From contig NZ_CP102770.1 in NCBI RefSeq assembly GCF_038561935.1, forward strand, positions 9,362,001-9,426,000: a stretch of 64,000 nt of DNA, read 5' to 3'. Below, piece after piece: positions 1-9,346 of the stretch. The stretch is from Myxococcus stipitatus (lineage in GTDB: Bacteria; Myxococcota; Myxococcia; Myxococcales; Myxococcaceae). Made by a program: the position numbers and the translations under genes. Within the stretch, counting starts at the first letter, position 1, and every line of letters begins with the position of its first letter. Below the pieces are notes generated by a model. It had not been told where the DNA came from and did no database searches. It saw only the letters and a list, made by a program, of their open reading frames with translations.

Positions 1-817
1 GCGCCAGCAGCTCATGCGAGGCCCGGTCGAACTCCTGCTCCGGGGAGAGCGTGGTGGTGCCTCGACCCAGGTCGTGGAACAGGCCACTGAGCGCCAGGTC
101 CAGCTGCTGCGCGCGAGACAACCCCAGCCGCCGCGCCATCAGCAGCGACAGCACCGCCACCGCCGCGCCATGTTGCCCGCCGTCCACGTCCGTGCGGCGA
201 AAGCGCGTGAGGCCGACCAGCAGGGCCTCGTGGCCCACGGAGACCTCGGCCAGCCGCAGCAGCACGCGGCGGAAGCGCTCCACCCGCACCTGGGCTTGCG
301 AGGAGATGACGTGCTTGAGGAGGACGACGAGCCGCGCGTAGTAGCGCAGCATCACCTCGCGCGGCGTCAGCGCGCTGTGGGACGTCAGCACCTCGCGAAG
401 GCGGATGGGGCCCAGCTTCTCCAGGAGGATGCCCTGGGGCTTCTGCGTGCGCCGATGCTTCTGGAAGGCGAGGAGGAAGGCGCGCAGGTGCTCCCGACGC
501 AGGCCCGTTCCGAAGGAGATCTCCTGCACCTGGAGGTTCTCGAGGTAGCGGCGCAGCGAGACGGCGGTGTCCAGGTGCTCCTCGCCCAGCTTCATCCGCG
601 TGCCGCAGAGGAAGGGGATGCCGCCCACGCACTGGAGCTCCACGGACGCACGTCCGCGCAGCTCCGCGTCCAGCACCGCGCCCAGCTCCTCGATGCCCTC
701 CTTCACTCCCGCGTTGTCCACGTCATGCAGCGACACCGTGTTCAAGCACCGCACCATGAGCCCCATGAGTCGGGGGCCCACCTGTGCCGCTTCCTCTCGC
801 GTCGTCTCCGCGTTCAT
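1..817 (-). CDS. HD-domain signalling protein, partial (C-terminus off the window)
   Basis: The frame opens with ATG at 817 and runs off the left edge after 272 codons, so only the N-terminal part is visible. The last visible stretch carries an H-D-L-G-R motif preceded by a conserved D-G-G-Q-H-G segment, as in HD/HD-GYP metal-dependent phosphohydrolases. Whether the GYP part exists cannot be seen. Residues 1 to about 125 form a domain that resembles the N-terminal part of the next gene upstream (a hydrophobic pattern ending in G-L-x-x-E/H-L-x-x-F-L). It follows that gene by 38 bases on the same strand and is probably co-transcribed with the large kinase. A role in second-messenger turnover or as a kinase partner is inference. 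Confidence 0.7.
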   Translation of the reverse strand, partial: MNAETTREEAAQVGPRLMGLMVRCLNTVSLHDVDNAGVKEGIEELGAVLDAELRGRASVELQCVGGIPFLCGTRMKLGEEHLDTAVSLRRYLENLQVQEISFGTGLRREHLRAFLLAFQKHRRTQKPQGILLEKLGPIRLREVLTSHSALTPREVMLRYYARLVVLLKHVISSQAQVRVERFRRVLLRLAEVSVGHEALLVGLTRFRRTDVDGGQHGAAVAVLSLLMARRLGLSRAQQLDLALSGLFHDLGRGTTTLSPEQEFDRASHELLA

Positions 818-855
818 CGCTCGAAGTCCCCCCGGAGTTCCACCCGGTCTTCCGC

Positions 856-2604
856 TCAACCCACGGGCGCCAGCTGCGCCAAGGCCTCCCGGCAGGCCTG
901 CTTGAGCAAGCGGGGCGCGAACAGCTTGTTCGCCACCGCCTCCAGGAGCGGCCGGGCCCTCGGGTCTCCGAGGACGCCGATGCACTGCGCGCAGTGGACC
1001 TTCATCTCGGTCTCCAGCTCGCGCTCGAAGGCGGAGCGCAGCGCGGCGCCGGCGATGGGCCCGCCCAGGTCCGCCAGCGCGCGCAGCACCGCCATGCGCT
1101 CGCGAGGCTCCATGCGGGCCTCGAGCCGAGCCACCAGCGGCCCCACCGCCGCGTCCACGCCGTGCCGCACCAGCAACACCAGCACGGCGCCGCGCACTCC
1201 GGCCGAAGGGTCCGCGAGCAGCTTCAAGAGCGGCGCACGCTGCGCCTCCACGTCCCGAGGACTCAGCCGCGCCAGCAGCGCCGCCCGCACCTCCGGCCGA
1301 GGATGCCCCAACAGCGCCGCCGTCAGCGCCTGCGCCTCCGGCCCCGACTCGCGCAGGGCCTGCAGCCAGTCCAGGTCCTTCTCGCCCAGGGATGACGCCC
1401 GCGCCACCAGCACACTCATCGAGATACCCCGGCGCACGAGCAGCTTCGCGAGCGCGCCACGGGCCTCGGGAGAGGGCAGCTCGAAGAGCAGGTCCGTCGC
1501 CCCTTGCAATGCATCGCGAGGCAGCGTGCTCAAGAGCTCCAGCACGCGCAGCAGCAGCCCCGGCTGAGCGGTGGCCTGGGCCAGGGCGAAGCGCATCCCC
1601 TCGCGGAAGAACAAGCGGGTGACGAAGAACAGGTCCGGAGCGCGGGCCGAGGACGCTCGCGCATCCCGCGTCATCCCCTGCACCACCTGCGACAGCTCCG
1701 CCCAGCGCCCGTGGGACACCATCCCCGACAGCAGCTCCTCCATCCAGCCGAGGAGCTCCGAGCGCTCCTCCTCCCGGCACACCGCGAGCAGCCCCCACAC
1801 CACCCACACGCCGCGCTCCTGCACACCCTCGCCCTTGCGCTCACGCTCCAGCAGTGCTCGCAGCTCCGCCAGCTCCGTGTCGCTCGAGCCCGTGAAGGCG
1901 GGAGCCCCGGTGCGAAGCAGGTCCTGCGCGCTGACGGGCGCGAGCACCTCCGCCTCCAGCCGCGCCAGCCACTCGTCATGCCCCACGGGACGGCGCTTGC
2001 TCGAGCCCGAGCCCTGGCGCCGCGTGAGCTCCGTGAAGAGCTGCTCCTCGCGCTCGGCGAGCTGGGCCTCCGCCTGCGCGGACTCGCCCGTGTCCGCCGA
2101 GGCGGGCACCTCCGCGACGACCAGCTCGATGTCCTCGAAGCCTCGCTCCCAGAACCAGGTGTAGAAGTCGTACTCCGGCGGCAGGTTGCGCTGGAGCGCC
2201 CGGTGCCACATGCCCAGGAAGGCGCCCAGCTCCCCCACTTCGAGACCGGGCTGCAACAGTATCTCCTGGACACCTTCCAGGAAGAGGGGCCGCGTCACGG
2301 AGTCCTTCGCGGACGCCGCCTCCACCAGCACCACATCCCCCAGCAGCAGCATCGAGGAGCGGATGTGCAGCACCACCGCCTCACCCGACACGTCATGGAA
2401 ACGCCGCACCGCCTCGCCCAGTCGTTGCTGGACCTCCACCAGCGCCGCGTGCCCCTCCGCATAGAAGCGATAGGAATTGAGCACCTTGTTCAACGCATGC
2501 CCCACCTCCGTCGCCACCTCCTCGCGGGTGAGGACGGGAGACGTCGCGGAGACCGGGGAGGGGACCTGACCTCGGGGAGTGGGAGCAGGCATGGCGTTAG
2601 CCAT
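856..2604 (-). CDS. HEAT-repeat protein of the kinase cassette
   Basis: This is a 582-residue protein. Residues about 25-180 form an alpha/beta-looking domain shared with the downstream HD protein. Residues about 330-582 are Leu/Ala/Arg-rich helical repeats of HEAT type, for example segments around L-G-H-P-R-P-E-V-R-A-A-L and D-P-S-A-G-V-R-G-A-V. No signal peptide or membrane helix is seen. It sits between the kinase (50 bases upstream) and the HD gene (38 bases downstream), so it is likely a scaffold or substrate-binding partner. An ATG at 2592 is an equally possible start because neither has a strong ribosome-binding site. The precise function is unknown. Confidence 0.75.
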   Translation of the reverse strand: MANAMPAPTPRGQVPSPVSATSPVLTREEVATEVGHALNKVLNSYRFYAEGHAALVEVQQRLGEAVRRFHDVSGEAVVLHIRSSMLLLGDVVLVEAASAKDSVTRPLFLEGVQEILLQPGLEVGELGAFLGMWHRALQRNLPPEYDFYTWFWERGFEDIELVVAEVPASADTGESAQAEAQLAEREEQLFTELTRRQGSGSSKRRPVGHDEWLARLEAEVLAPVSAQDLLRTGAPAFTGSSDTELAELRALLERERKGEGVQERGVWVVWGLLAVCREEERSELLGWMEELLSGMVSHGRWAELSQVVQGMTRDARASSARAPDLFFVTRLFFREGMRFALAQATAQPGLLLRVLELLSTLPRDALQGATDLLFELPSPEARGALAKLLVRRGISMSVLVARASSLGEKDLDWLQALRESGPEAQALTAALLGHPRPEVRAALLARLSPRDVEAQRAPLLKLLADPSAGVRGAVLVLLVRHGVDAAVGPLVARLEARMEPRERMAVLRALADLGGPIAGAALRSAFERELETEMKVHCAQCIGVLGDPRARPLLEAVANKLFAPRLLKQACREALAQLAPVG

Positions 2605-2654
2605 TCATTGAAGGCACGTCAGGGAATGAAATCCAGAATCCATCCAGGAGGTCC

Positions 2655-5600
2655 TCAGGCGCGGGGGGACTGGGCCTCCAGTGCGCCCAGGGCTTGGGTG
2701 GCCAGGGCTTCTCCTTCTCTCCAGCCAGACAGACGCGCGCGCTCCCGAGCCCGCACCAATCGCTCACGTGCCTCGGCCACGCGGCCTCCAGCGCCCAGCA
2801 GACGCCCCGCGTTGTAGTGGATGCGCGCGGCCTCCTGGGCGTCACCGCCCTGCTCCGCCAGGGTGAGCGCGCGCTCCAGCTCGGTCAGCGCCGGGGCGTG
2901 CTCCCCCGCGAGGACGCGCAGGCCCGCGAGGTTGGAGAGGGCGCGGGCCTGTCCCACCAGACTGCCCGCGGCGCGGGCCTGCTCGGAGGCGCGGGTGAAG
3001 CTGGTGCGAGCCTTCTCCGGCTGCTGGAGCCGAAGCTGGAGGCGCCCCAGCAGGTTGAGGTGTTCCCAATAGAAGTCCGCGGCCCGCGCGGCCCGGCCGC
3101 CCATGCGATGGAAGGCCTGGGTGAGCAGCTCCACCGCGCCGGAGATGTCGCCGCGCGCCTCACGGGCGCGAGCCCGCTCCCCCAACACCCACGCCTCCAC
3201 CTCGGGGTCGACCGCGGCGGCGGCTCGAATCGCTTGCAGCCTCGCCTCCGCGGACGCCACGCGCCCCAGCTTGAGCTCCGCGGAGGCGATGCGCCGCACC
3301 ACCTCCGCGCGCGCCGCGAGCGACTCCGCTTCGGGGAGCTTCTCCAACCAGGGCCCCGCCAACGGCTCCACGGCCGTGGGCTCCACTTGCGCCAGGCACG
3401 TGCAAGCCCGCGTCAACATCCCGAGCTGCCACAGTCGCGAGGACGGCGTGGCCCCCGGTCCCTCGCCCATGGCCCGCATGAAGTAGTCGGAGGCCGCGCG
3501 CCACTCCCCTCGGGCGAAGAGTCGCTCACCGGCGCGCTCACACGCCACGGCGGCCTGAGGTGAAGCGGCGGCGAGCAGGTGGTCCGCCACGCGCACCTCA
3601 CGCGCGGGCTCCGCCGCGAAGGACTCCTGTCCCAGCGCATCGGCCAGCTCCTGATGCGCGCGACGCACCGCGCTCGCGGGCTGGCGCTCCAGCAACAACT
3701 GGCGCGCCAGCTCCTGTTGGAAGCGGAAGGTGCCGGGACGCTCGCGCAGCTCCGTGAGCCAGCCGTCCATGACGAGCAGCTCGGCGGCATCGGCCGCGCC
3801 CCCGTCGTCCGAGAGAGAGGCCCGCACGAGCGAGGAGGAGAAGACGGAGCCCTCCACCGCCGCGCGCGAGAGGAAGCGCTGGAGCTGAGCGGGGAGCAGG
3901 TCCAGACGCGCCCCCAACGCCAGGCCCAGACTGTCCGGCAGCACCGTGCTCGCCAGGGGCGCCGTGGAATGCCAGACACCGCCCAGGCGCTGCACGGCTC
4001 CGCGGTCGACCAATGCCCGCATCAACTCCAGCGCGAAGGAGGGATTGCCGTGCGCACGCTCGACGATGAGCTTCTCCACCTCCGGACTCGGCGGCGCACC
4101 GAGCGTCGCCTCCAGCAGCATGCGGAGCTCCAGCCGGGGCATGCCCTCCAGCGACGAGTACGGGAGCGCGGCGAGCGACACGGGCAGCGCGTCCGGCGCC
4201 GTCGTCGCCACCAGCGCCACGCGCGAATCCGGCGCGCGCAGGAACATCATCAGCAGCTCCAGCGACACGACATCCGCGTGGTGCACGTCATCCACGAGCA
4301 GCAGCAGCCCACCCGGATGCGCCGCGCGCGACAGCGTCTCCACCACCGCCGAGTCCGCCGCGTGAAGCAGCCCCGAAGGTCCGCCCGAGGACAGCCGCCG
4401 CCACAGCGCGGAGACCTCCTGCGCGGAGAACCCCAGCGTGCCCAGCGGCTGGAGCGGCGCTCCCTCCGGCGCGGGCCCCAGCAACCGGGCCAGCCCCGTG
4501 AGCACCGAGCGCATCAACCCCATCGCCCCCGTGCCACGCAAATCCTCCGCGCTGGTCCTCACCACACGCAGGGAGGCCACGCTCGCGGCGCGCTCGGCCA
4601 CGGCTTCCAGGAGGCGGCTCTTGCCCATGCCCGCGCCGCCCGCGAAGAGCCGTGCCCCGCTCTGTCCGGCGCACACGCCCTCCACCACGGACCGGGCCGC
4701 CGCCAGCACGTCCGCGCGCCCCACGAAGGGCACGCTGCGAACCACTCCGCCCAGTCCCTCCACGCGCCAGACGCCACCGGATGGCAGCGTGCGCTCGGCG
4801 CCGAAGCGCACACCATCCTCCAGCAGGGCCTTCGCGGCGGGGCCCGCCAGTACCTCACCCGCCCCCGCGGCCTGGGCCAGCACGACGGACCGCTCCAGCG
4901 CCGCCCCCGTCACACGCCAGGGCGTGCGCCCGCCACCGCCGCTCACCAGCACGGCGTCGAACTCCAGCCCGGCCTTCAGCATGAGCACGGCGGACAGCGA
5001 CAGCGTCTCCACCGCGCGCATCAGCTCGAGGGCGCAGCGGACCGCGCGAAGCGGGTCATCCCGGCGCGACACCGGAAGACCGAACGCCACGCTCCAGCGC
5101 GACTCGGTGAGCTGCACCACCTCTGCCTCGTGCCGCTCGGCGGTGGAGGCGGCCAGGTCCATCAGCTGGCCCAGCGTCTCCATCCCCTCCTCTTCCCCCA
5201 CCGTCTGGCGCAGCGAATCCGCGCCCTCCAGCTCCACCGTGACGATGACCAGCTTGCGCTTGAGCGAGCCGGACTCCCGTCCTCGAATCCGCGCCGTGGC
5301 CGCGGGCGCGCCCTCCAACAGCCGGGAAGCCTCCACCGCGGGCTGGGTGGACGCCTCCTGAAGCTCGGTCGGCGGTGCCTCCGCGTCGACGAACTGCCCC
5401 GTGGTGACCTCGGCCACGTCCGCCTTCGCCACGGCCGGGCGCGACGAGCCCCCCGAAGGAGTCTCCGGGGCCACGACGCCCAGGGCACTGCCACAGTGAG
5501 GACAGAAGCGGCTGGTGCCACTGGTCGACTGGCCACAGCGAGGACACGACACGGTGGACACGGAGCCGCGCGGCAACAGGTTGCCGAGCCCCACCGTGGA

Positions 5601-6557
5601 CTCGCGCATCCGCGAGCGGACCATCTCGCCCACCAGCCGCTCGGCCGTCGCGGAGACCGAGTCCTCGGGGCCGCGAGAGTTCTCGTCCAGGTACTCCTGG
5701 AGCGCGCGGGCCACGTCGGCGCAGCGCTCGAAGCGCTGCTCACGCGGCTTGGCCAGCATGCGCAGGATGATGGCGTCCAGGCGCGGCGAGACCCCGTCGA
5801 CGAGCATCGACGGCTTGAGCGCGGGCGTCAGCGCGATGCGGCGCATCGCCTCCGGTGGGTTGTCCGTCTCGACCAGGGGCCGGTGCGTCACCAGCTCCCA
5901 CAGCACGACACCCAGCGCGTACTGGTCGCTGCGCCCATCGAGCGGCTGGTTGCGGACCTGCTCGGGCGACATGTAGCGCAGCTTGCCCTTGAGGATGCCG
6001 GTGCGCGTGCGCGTGGAGCGATTGCTCGCCTTGGCCACGCCGAAGTCCACGACCTTCGTCACCCCGTCCAGCCGCACCATGATGTTCTGCGGGCTGATGT
6101 CGCGATGGACCAGCTCCAACGGCAGGCCCTGCGCGTCCACGGCATGGTGCGCGTGGTCCAACCCCAGCGCCGCGTCACGGATGACCTCCGCGCAGACGGA
6201 CGGGCTCAGCGCGCTGCCCGTGCGCGAGGCCGTGCGCGACAGGCGCCCCAGGTGCTCGCCCTCGATGTACTCCATGGCGATGTAGAAGGTGCCCTCCCAC
6301 TCGCCCACCTCGAACACGGAGACGACGTTCGGGTGGTTGAGGCGCGCGGCGACTCGCGCCTCGTCGAGGAACATCTCCAGCGAGCCCTCCTGCTCCAGCA
6401 GGTCCGGCAGCAGGCTCTTGAGGATGACGGTGCGCTCGAAACCACTGACGCCCACCTGTCGGGCCAGGAAGATCTCCCCCATGCCCCCCACGGCAAGCCT
6501 GTTCAGCACCGCATAGCGGCCAAAGACAAGAGGAACCTGACTGCTGGCGGACGTCAT
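2655..6557 (-). CDS. Ser/Thr protein kinase with zinc ribbon, cyclase-like domain, AAA ATPase and TPR repeats
   Basis: This is a 1300-residue multidomain kinase. Residues about 13-285 are a Hanks-type kinase domain: glycine loop L-A-V-G-G-M-G-E, VILK lysine, catalytic V-H-R-D-I-S-P-Q-N and D-F-G metal-binding motif, with S-P-E-Q in the activation segment. A zinc ribbon (two C-x-x-C pairs) follows near 340-360. Residues about 430-610 resemble a degenerate class III nucleotide-cyclase fold. An AAA/STAND-type ATPase follows with Walker A G-G-A-G-M-G-K-S near 655 and a Walker-B-like L-L-L-V-D-D. The last 350 residues are TPR-like helices. This architecture is typical of large myxobacterial kinases. 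It is the first gene of a three-gene minus-strand cassette. The activating signal is unknown. Confidence 0.92.
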   Translation of the reverse strand: MTSASSQVPLVFGRYAVLNRLAVGGMGEIFLARQVGVSGFERTVILKSLLPDLLEQEGSLEMFLDEARVAARLNHPNVVSVFEVGEWEGTFYIAMEYIEGEHLGRLSRTASRTGSALSPSVCAEVIRDAALGLDHAHHAVDAQGLPLELVHRDISPQNIMVRLDGVTKVVDFGVAKASNRSTRTRTGILKGKLRYMSPEQVRNQPLDGRSDQYALGVVLWELVTHRPLVETDNPPEAMRRIALTPALKPSMLVDGVSPRLDAIILRMLAKPREQRFERCADVARALQEYLDENSRGPEDSVSATAERLVGEMVRSRMRESTVGLGNLLPRGSVSTVSCPRCGQSTSGTSRFCPHCGSALGVVAPETPSGGSSRPAVAKADVAEVTTGQFVDAEAPPTELQEASTQPAVEASRLLEGAPAATARIRGRESGSLKRKLVIVTVELEGADSLRQTVGEEEGMETLGQLMDLAASTAERHEAEVVQLTESRWSVAFGLPVSRRDDPLRAVRCALELMRAVETLSLSAVLMLKAGLEFDAVLVSGGGGRTPWRVTGAALERSVVLAQAAGAGEVLAGPAAKALLEDGVRFGAERTLPSGGVWRVEGLGGVVRSVPFVGRADVLAAARSVVEGVCAGQSGARLFAGGAGMGKSRLLEAVAERAASVASLRVVRTSAEDLRGTGAMGLMRSVLTGLARLLGPAPEGAPLQPLGTLGFSAQEVSALWRRLSSGGPSGLLHAADSAVVETLSRAAHPGGLLLLVDDVHHADVVSLELLMMFLRAPDSRVALVATTAPDALPVSLAALPYSSLEGMPRLELRMLLEATLGAPPSPEVEKLIVERAHGNPSFALELMRALVDRGAVQRLGGVWHSTAPLASTVLPDSLGLALGARLDLLPAQLQRFLSRAAVEGSVFSSSLVRASLSDDGGAADAAELLVMDGWLTELRERPGTFRFQQELARQLLLERQPASAVRRAHQELADALGQESFAAEPAREVRVADHLLAAASPQAAVACERAGERLFARGEWRAASDYFMRAMGEGPGATPSSRLWQLGMLTRACTCLAQVEPTAVEPLAGPWLEKLPEAESLAARAEVVRRIASAELKLGRVASAEARLQAIRAAAAVDPEVEAWVLGERARAREARGDISGAVELLTQAFHRMGGRAARAADFYWEHLNLLGRLQLRLQQPEKARTSFTRASEQARAAGSLVGQARALSNLAGLRVLAGEHAPALTELERALTLAEQGGDAQEAARIHYNAGRLLGAGGRVAEARERLVRARERARLSGWREGEALATQALGALEAQSPRA

Positions 6558-6639
6558 CCCAGGCGCACGCTAGCCACCGCTCCCGGGGCACCGCCAGTCC
6601 TCCACCCGTCCCAGGAGAACACCAGCCACTGGGTATCAA

Positions 6640-8541
6640 CTACCCCCGAGGCGCAAGCCACCGAAGATGCGGGGTTCCCCTCAGGGGACGAGGCCCCGGC
6701 GCAAGCGCCAGGGGTTGGACATACAGTCCCCGCCGCTCCCGCGCCCACCACGCCCCCGTACGCTGGCGCTCCACAATTCCTGTCATCCGGTAGTCATACA
6801 GGACAGCTCTCACCTGTCGCGGGGGCTCCTCCGGGAAGGGATTGCGCGCGAGCAAGCCCAGCACCTCGGGCGCCCCCTCGAGCAACCGCGCCAGGAAGGC
6901 GATGAACCAGCCAGGCGGTGAGCCCAGCGCCGCGAACCACATCTGCCAATCGAGGCGCGGCTGGTGCGGAGCCACCTGTCTGGGCGGCTGCCTCACCTCG
7001 CCCACCTTGTAACGAAAGACATAGGGCGACCAGTGCTCGCCGTCGTTGGAGCCCTCGACCTCGACTTCCGGCCGCTCCACCGTCATCACGCTGAAGAGGC
7101 CATACCGATTCACCGAGCGCAGCGGCCGGGCACACCCACTCAGCCACGACAAGGAGCGCTGCACACGCGCGGGCAGACGTGTCCCCCGCTCGAAGCGCTG
7201 GAGGATGTCCGCCGCGCCGAGCACCATCAGCGGCGTGGACAGCCCTCCCGACAGGACACCGCGCCAGCCCGTGCGTCGACGCAGCGGCGGATGCGCGGGG
7301 AGCAACGGCAACAGGCGACGCAGCGCCGCGTCATCCAGCAGCCACAGCCCGAGCACCAGGGACTGGAGATTGAAGAAGCCATAGTTCCCCGTCGCGAGGA
7401 TGGTGCCCTGCAACGCGGACAGCGCGCCCGACGCCGCCAGTCGCAACCTTCGCGGCGCGAAGACGAGCCACGGCACCACCGCCTCCAACACGAACACCAT
7501 CGCCGTCGAGGCGCGCTGGACGCTCGCGGGCAGGTGATGCGCATACCAGCCGCCCCGTGTGGGCAGGGGCGCCGTCTCGTAGTAGTAGCGGCACGCCGTG
7601 AGCTCGCGCCACGTCCGGTCACCCGACTGCCACTTGCTGAGCCCCGAGCCGAAGTAGAGGCGGAACACGAGCAGCCGGAAGAGGAACACCTCCACCGCCG
7701 TGGGCTCCAGGCGCCCCAGCCCCGGCCGCAAGCCCGGCGGCGCGGTGAGCGCGGACAGCAGCCCCATCTCCAGCAACAACACATCCCACTGGAACGAGAG
7801 GAACTCGCGGCCGACCGACGCGTAGGAGAGATACAGCCCCCACAGCAACGCCAGCGAAGCACGAGGCGCCACGTTGAAGAGGACCGCCAGGGAGAGCACC
7901 TGTCCCAGCGCACAGCCTCGCGCCAACGCCGCGTCGGAGGCGTCGAACCAGAACACCGTGGGTAGCATCCGCCAGCGCTCGCGAGCAGGCGCCTCACGCG
8001 ACTCCGGCGAGAGCAGCTCGCCCACCGGACGAATCCCTCGCGAGCCGTACAACCCCAGGACCTGTCGCCCCAGCGAGGTGAACGCGATGAGGAACGTGCC
8101 GCCCATCCACCGGAGGAAGAGCCAGCGGACCCATGCGTACTCGCGAGGCACCGCCGTGCGACCGAAGAGCCAGCGGTCCACGCGCGACGCCGTGCGACGG
8201 TGACGCGCGATGAGGCGGTAGACGCGCTGGGACACGCGCAGCACGCCGGGCAACAGCCCCAGCCTCGCCATGCCGCGTGTCGTCCAGCGGGGCGACCGGG
8301 CGAGTGCGCGGAAGACCGCCTCCGCGCCTTGCGTCACCCGCCCCGAGGGCTCGACGAGCTGAGAGGCCTGGCGCATGTCGCGTGCGGGAATGCCGAGCAG
8401 CAGGAGCAGTCGCCTCCGGCCGGGCAGGAAGCGGACGCGGCCCTCGGTGCTCAGGGCCCAGCGAGCCACCCAACGGCGGCAGAAACCACAGTCGGCGTCA
8501 TAGAGCAGGAGCGGCGGACAGTGAGGGAGAGAAACGTCCAT
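6640..8541 (-). CDS. DCC-domain / lipase maturation factor-like membrane fusion protein
   Basis: This is a 633-residue protein. Residues 1 to about 125 are a DCC (DUF393) thiol-oxidoreductase-like domain with the signature D-A-D-C-G-F-C near residue 15. The rest is a polytopic membrane region resembling lipase maturation factor (LMF1-like) proteins, with several hydrophobic helices between about 165 and 480 and a soluble C-terminal segment rich in Trp and Arg. By family knowledge, DCC proteins are putative disulfide or redox enzymes, and LMF proteins assist folding of secreted lipases. The fusion suggests a redox-assisted folding or membrane oxidoreductase role, which is inference. It diverges from the beta-lactamase-fold gene, leaving about 145 bases for promoters. 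Confidence 0.82.
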   Translation of the reverse strand: MDVSLPHCPPLLLYDADCGFCRRWVARWALSTEGRVRFLPGRRRLLLLLGIPARDMRQASQLVEPSGRVTQGAEAVFRALARSPRWTTRGMARLGLLPGVLRVSQRVYRLIARHRRTASRVDRWLFGRTAVPREYAWVRWLFLRWMGGTFLIAFTSLGRQVLGLYGSRGIRPVGELLSPESREAPARERWRMLPTVFWFDASDAALARGCALGQVLSLAVLFNVAPRASLALLWGLYLSYASVGREFLSFQWDVLLLEMGLLSALTAPPGLRPGLGRLEPTAVEVFLFRLLVFRLYFGSGLSKWQSGDRTWRELTACRYYYETAPLPTRGGWYAHHLPASVQRASTAMVFVLEAVVPWLVFAPRRLRLAASGALSALQGTILATGNYGFFNLQSLVLGLWLLDDAALRRLLPLLPAHPPLRRRTGWRGVLSGGLSTPLMVLGAADILQRFERGTRLPARVQRSLSWLSGCARPLRSVNRYGLFSVMTVERPEVEVEGSNDGEHWSPYVFRYKVGEVRQPPRQVAPHQPRLDWQMWFAALGSPPGWFIAFLARLLEGAPEVLGLLARNPFPEEPPRQVRAVLYDYRMTGIVERQRTGAWWARERRGLYVQPLALAPGPRPLRGTPHLRWLAPRG

Positions 8542-8686
8542 GCTCGAAGCATGGGGGCCTCGGGAGGCCGCGGCTGTCCTCGCGGACCAGAGAGGTGGTC
8601 GTCCCGGGGCCGGGGAGACAGCCGAGCAAGCAGCGCGCGTCGAGGGGCCTCGTGGACATCGACGAGGGGTGCCTAGCTTTCACCGC

Positions 8687-9340
8687 ATGAGCGAGCCCAA
8701 GGGGAAGGCAAAGCAGGTGGTCGAGCTGGTACCCGGCCTCCATCACTGGACCTTGAACGACAGCCGCCTGGGCGGCGCGCGCAGCGAGGCCTACGCGGTG
8801 GTGGACGACGACGGCGCGGTCATCCTCATCGACCCATTACCCATCGACGAGGCGAAGCTGCGCGAGCTGGGCGACGTCACCGCCATCCTGCTGACCGCGG
8901 GGAACCATCAACGCTCCGCATGGCGATTCCGTCAGTCCTTCGGCGCCCCGGTCTGGGCGCCCGAGAATGCCTACGGGTTGGAGAACACTCCGGACTTCTT
9001 CTACGTGGCGGGCAACACGCTGCCGGGGGGACTCATCCCCTTCCACACGCCCGGCCCGGTGGCGTCCATGTACACGCTGTGGATGCAGAAGCATCCGCGC
9101 GGCGTCGCCTTCGTGTCCGACCTGCTGGTGCGCGAAGGCGACGGCACGCCGGAGTTCGTCCCGAGTGAGTATCAAGACGAACCCCTGCGCACGCGCCAGA
9201 GCGTCCAGCGCATCCTGGACCACCTCGCCGTGGACATCGTCTGCTTCGCCCACGGCGAGCCCATCCTCAGCGATGGCGCGAGCGCGCTCCGCCGTGCGCT
9301 GCGCGAGGACCTGGAGGCTCCCGCCGCGCCATCACCGTGA
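8687..9340 (+). CDS. Metallo-beta-lactamase-fold protein with degenerate metal motif
   Basis: This is a 217-residue protein starting at ATG 8687. An upstream in-frame ATG exists at 8540, but the extension overlaps the divergent gene and is Arg/Gly-rich without recognisable structure. The order of elements fits the beta-lactamase superfamily: an N-terminal V-I-L-I-D-P-L strand, a motif at the place of H-x-H-x-D-H, P-F-H-T-P-G-P, a F-V-S-D-L-L strand, and a late C-F-A-H-G-E-P histidine. The usual H-x-H-x-D-H is replaced by L-T-A-G-N-H-Q-R, so several metal ligands are missing. Similar hydrolase-like proteins with L-T-N-x-x-H-x-R motifs are widespread. No substrate can be assigned. Confidence 0.8.
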   Translation: MSEPKGKAKQVVELVPGLHHWTLNDSRLGGARSEAYAVVDDDGAVILIDPLPIDEAKLRELGDVTAILLTAGNHQRSAWRFRQSFGAPVWAPENAYGLENTPDFFYVAGNTLPGGLIPFHTPGPVASMYTLWMQKHPRGVAFVSDLLVREGDGTPEFVPSEYQDEPLRTRQSVQRILDHLAVDIVCFAHGEPILSDGASALRRALREDLEAPAAPSP

Positions 9341-9346
9341 CGGGCG

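Noticed and set aside
3579..6905. A very long plus-strand open frame opposite the kinase
   Set aside because: Its translation is His/Arg/Gln-rich low complexity and it is a mirror of the kinase codon bias; the kinase on the other strand has clear domains.
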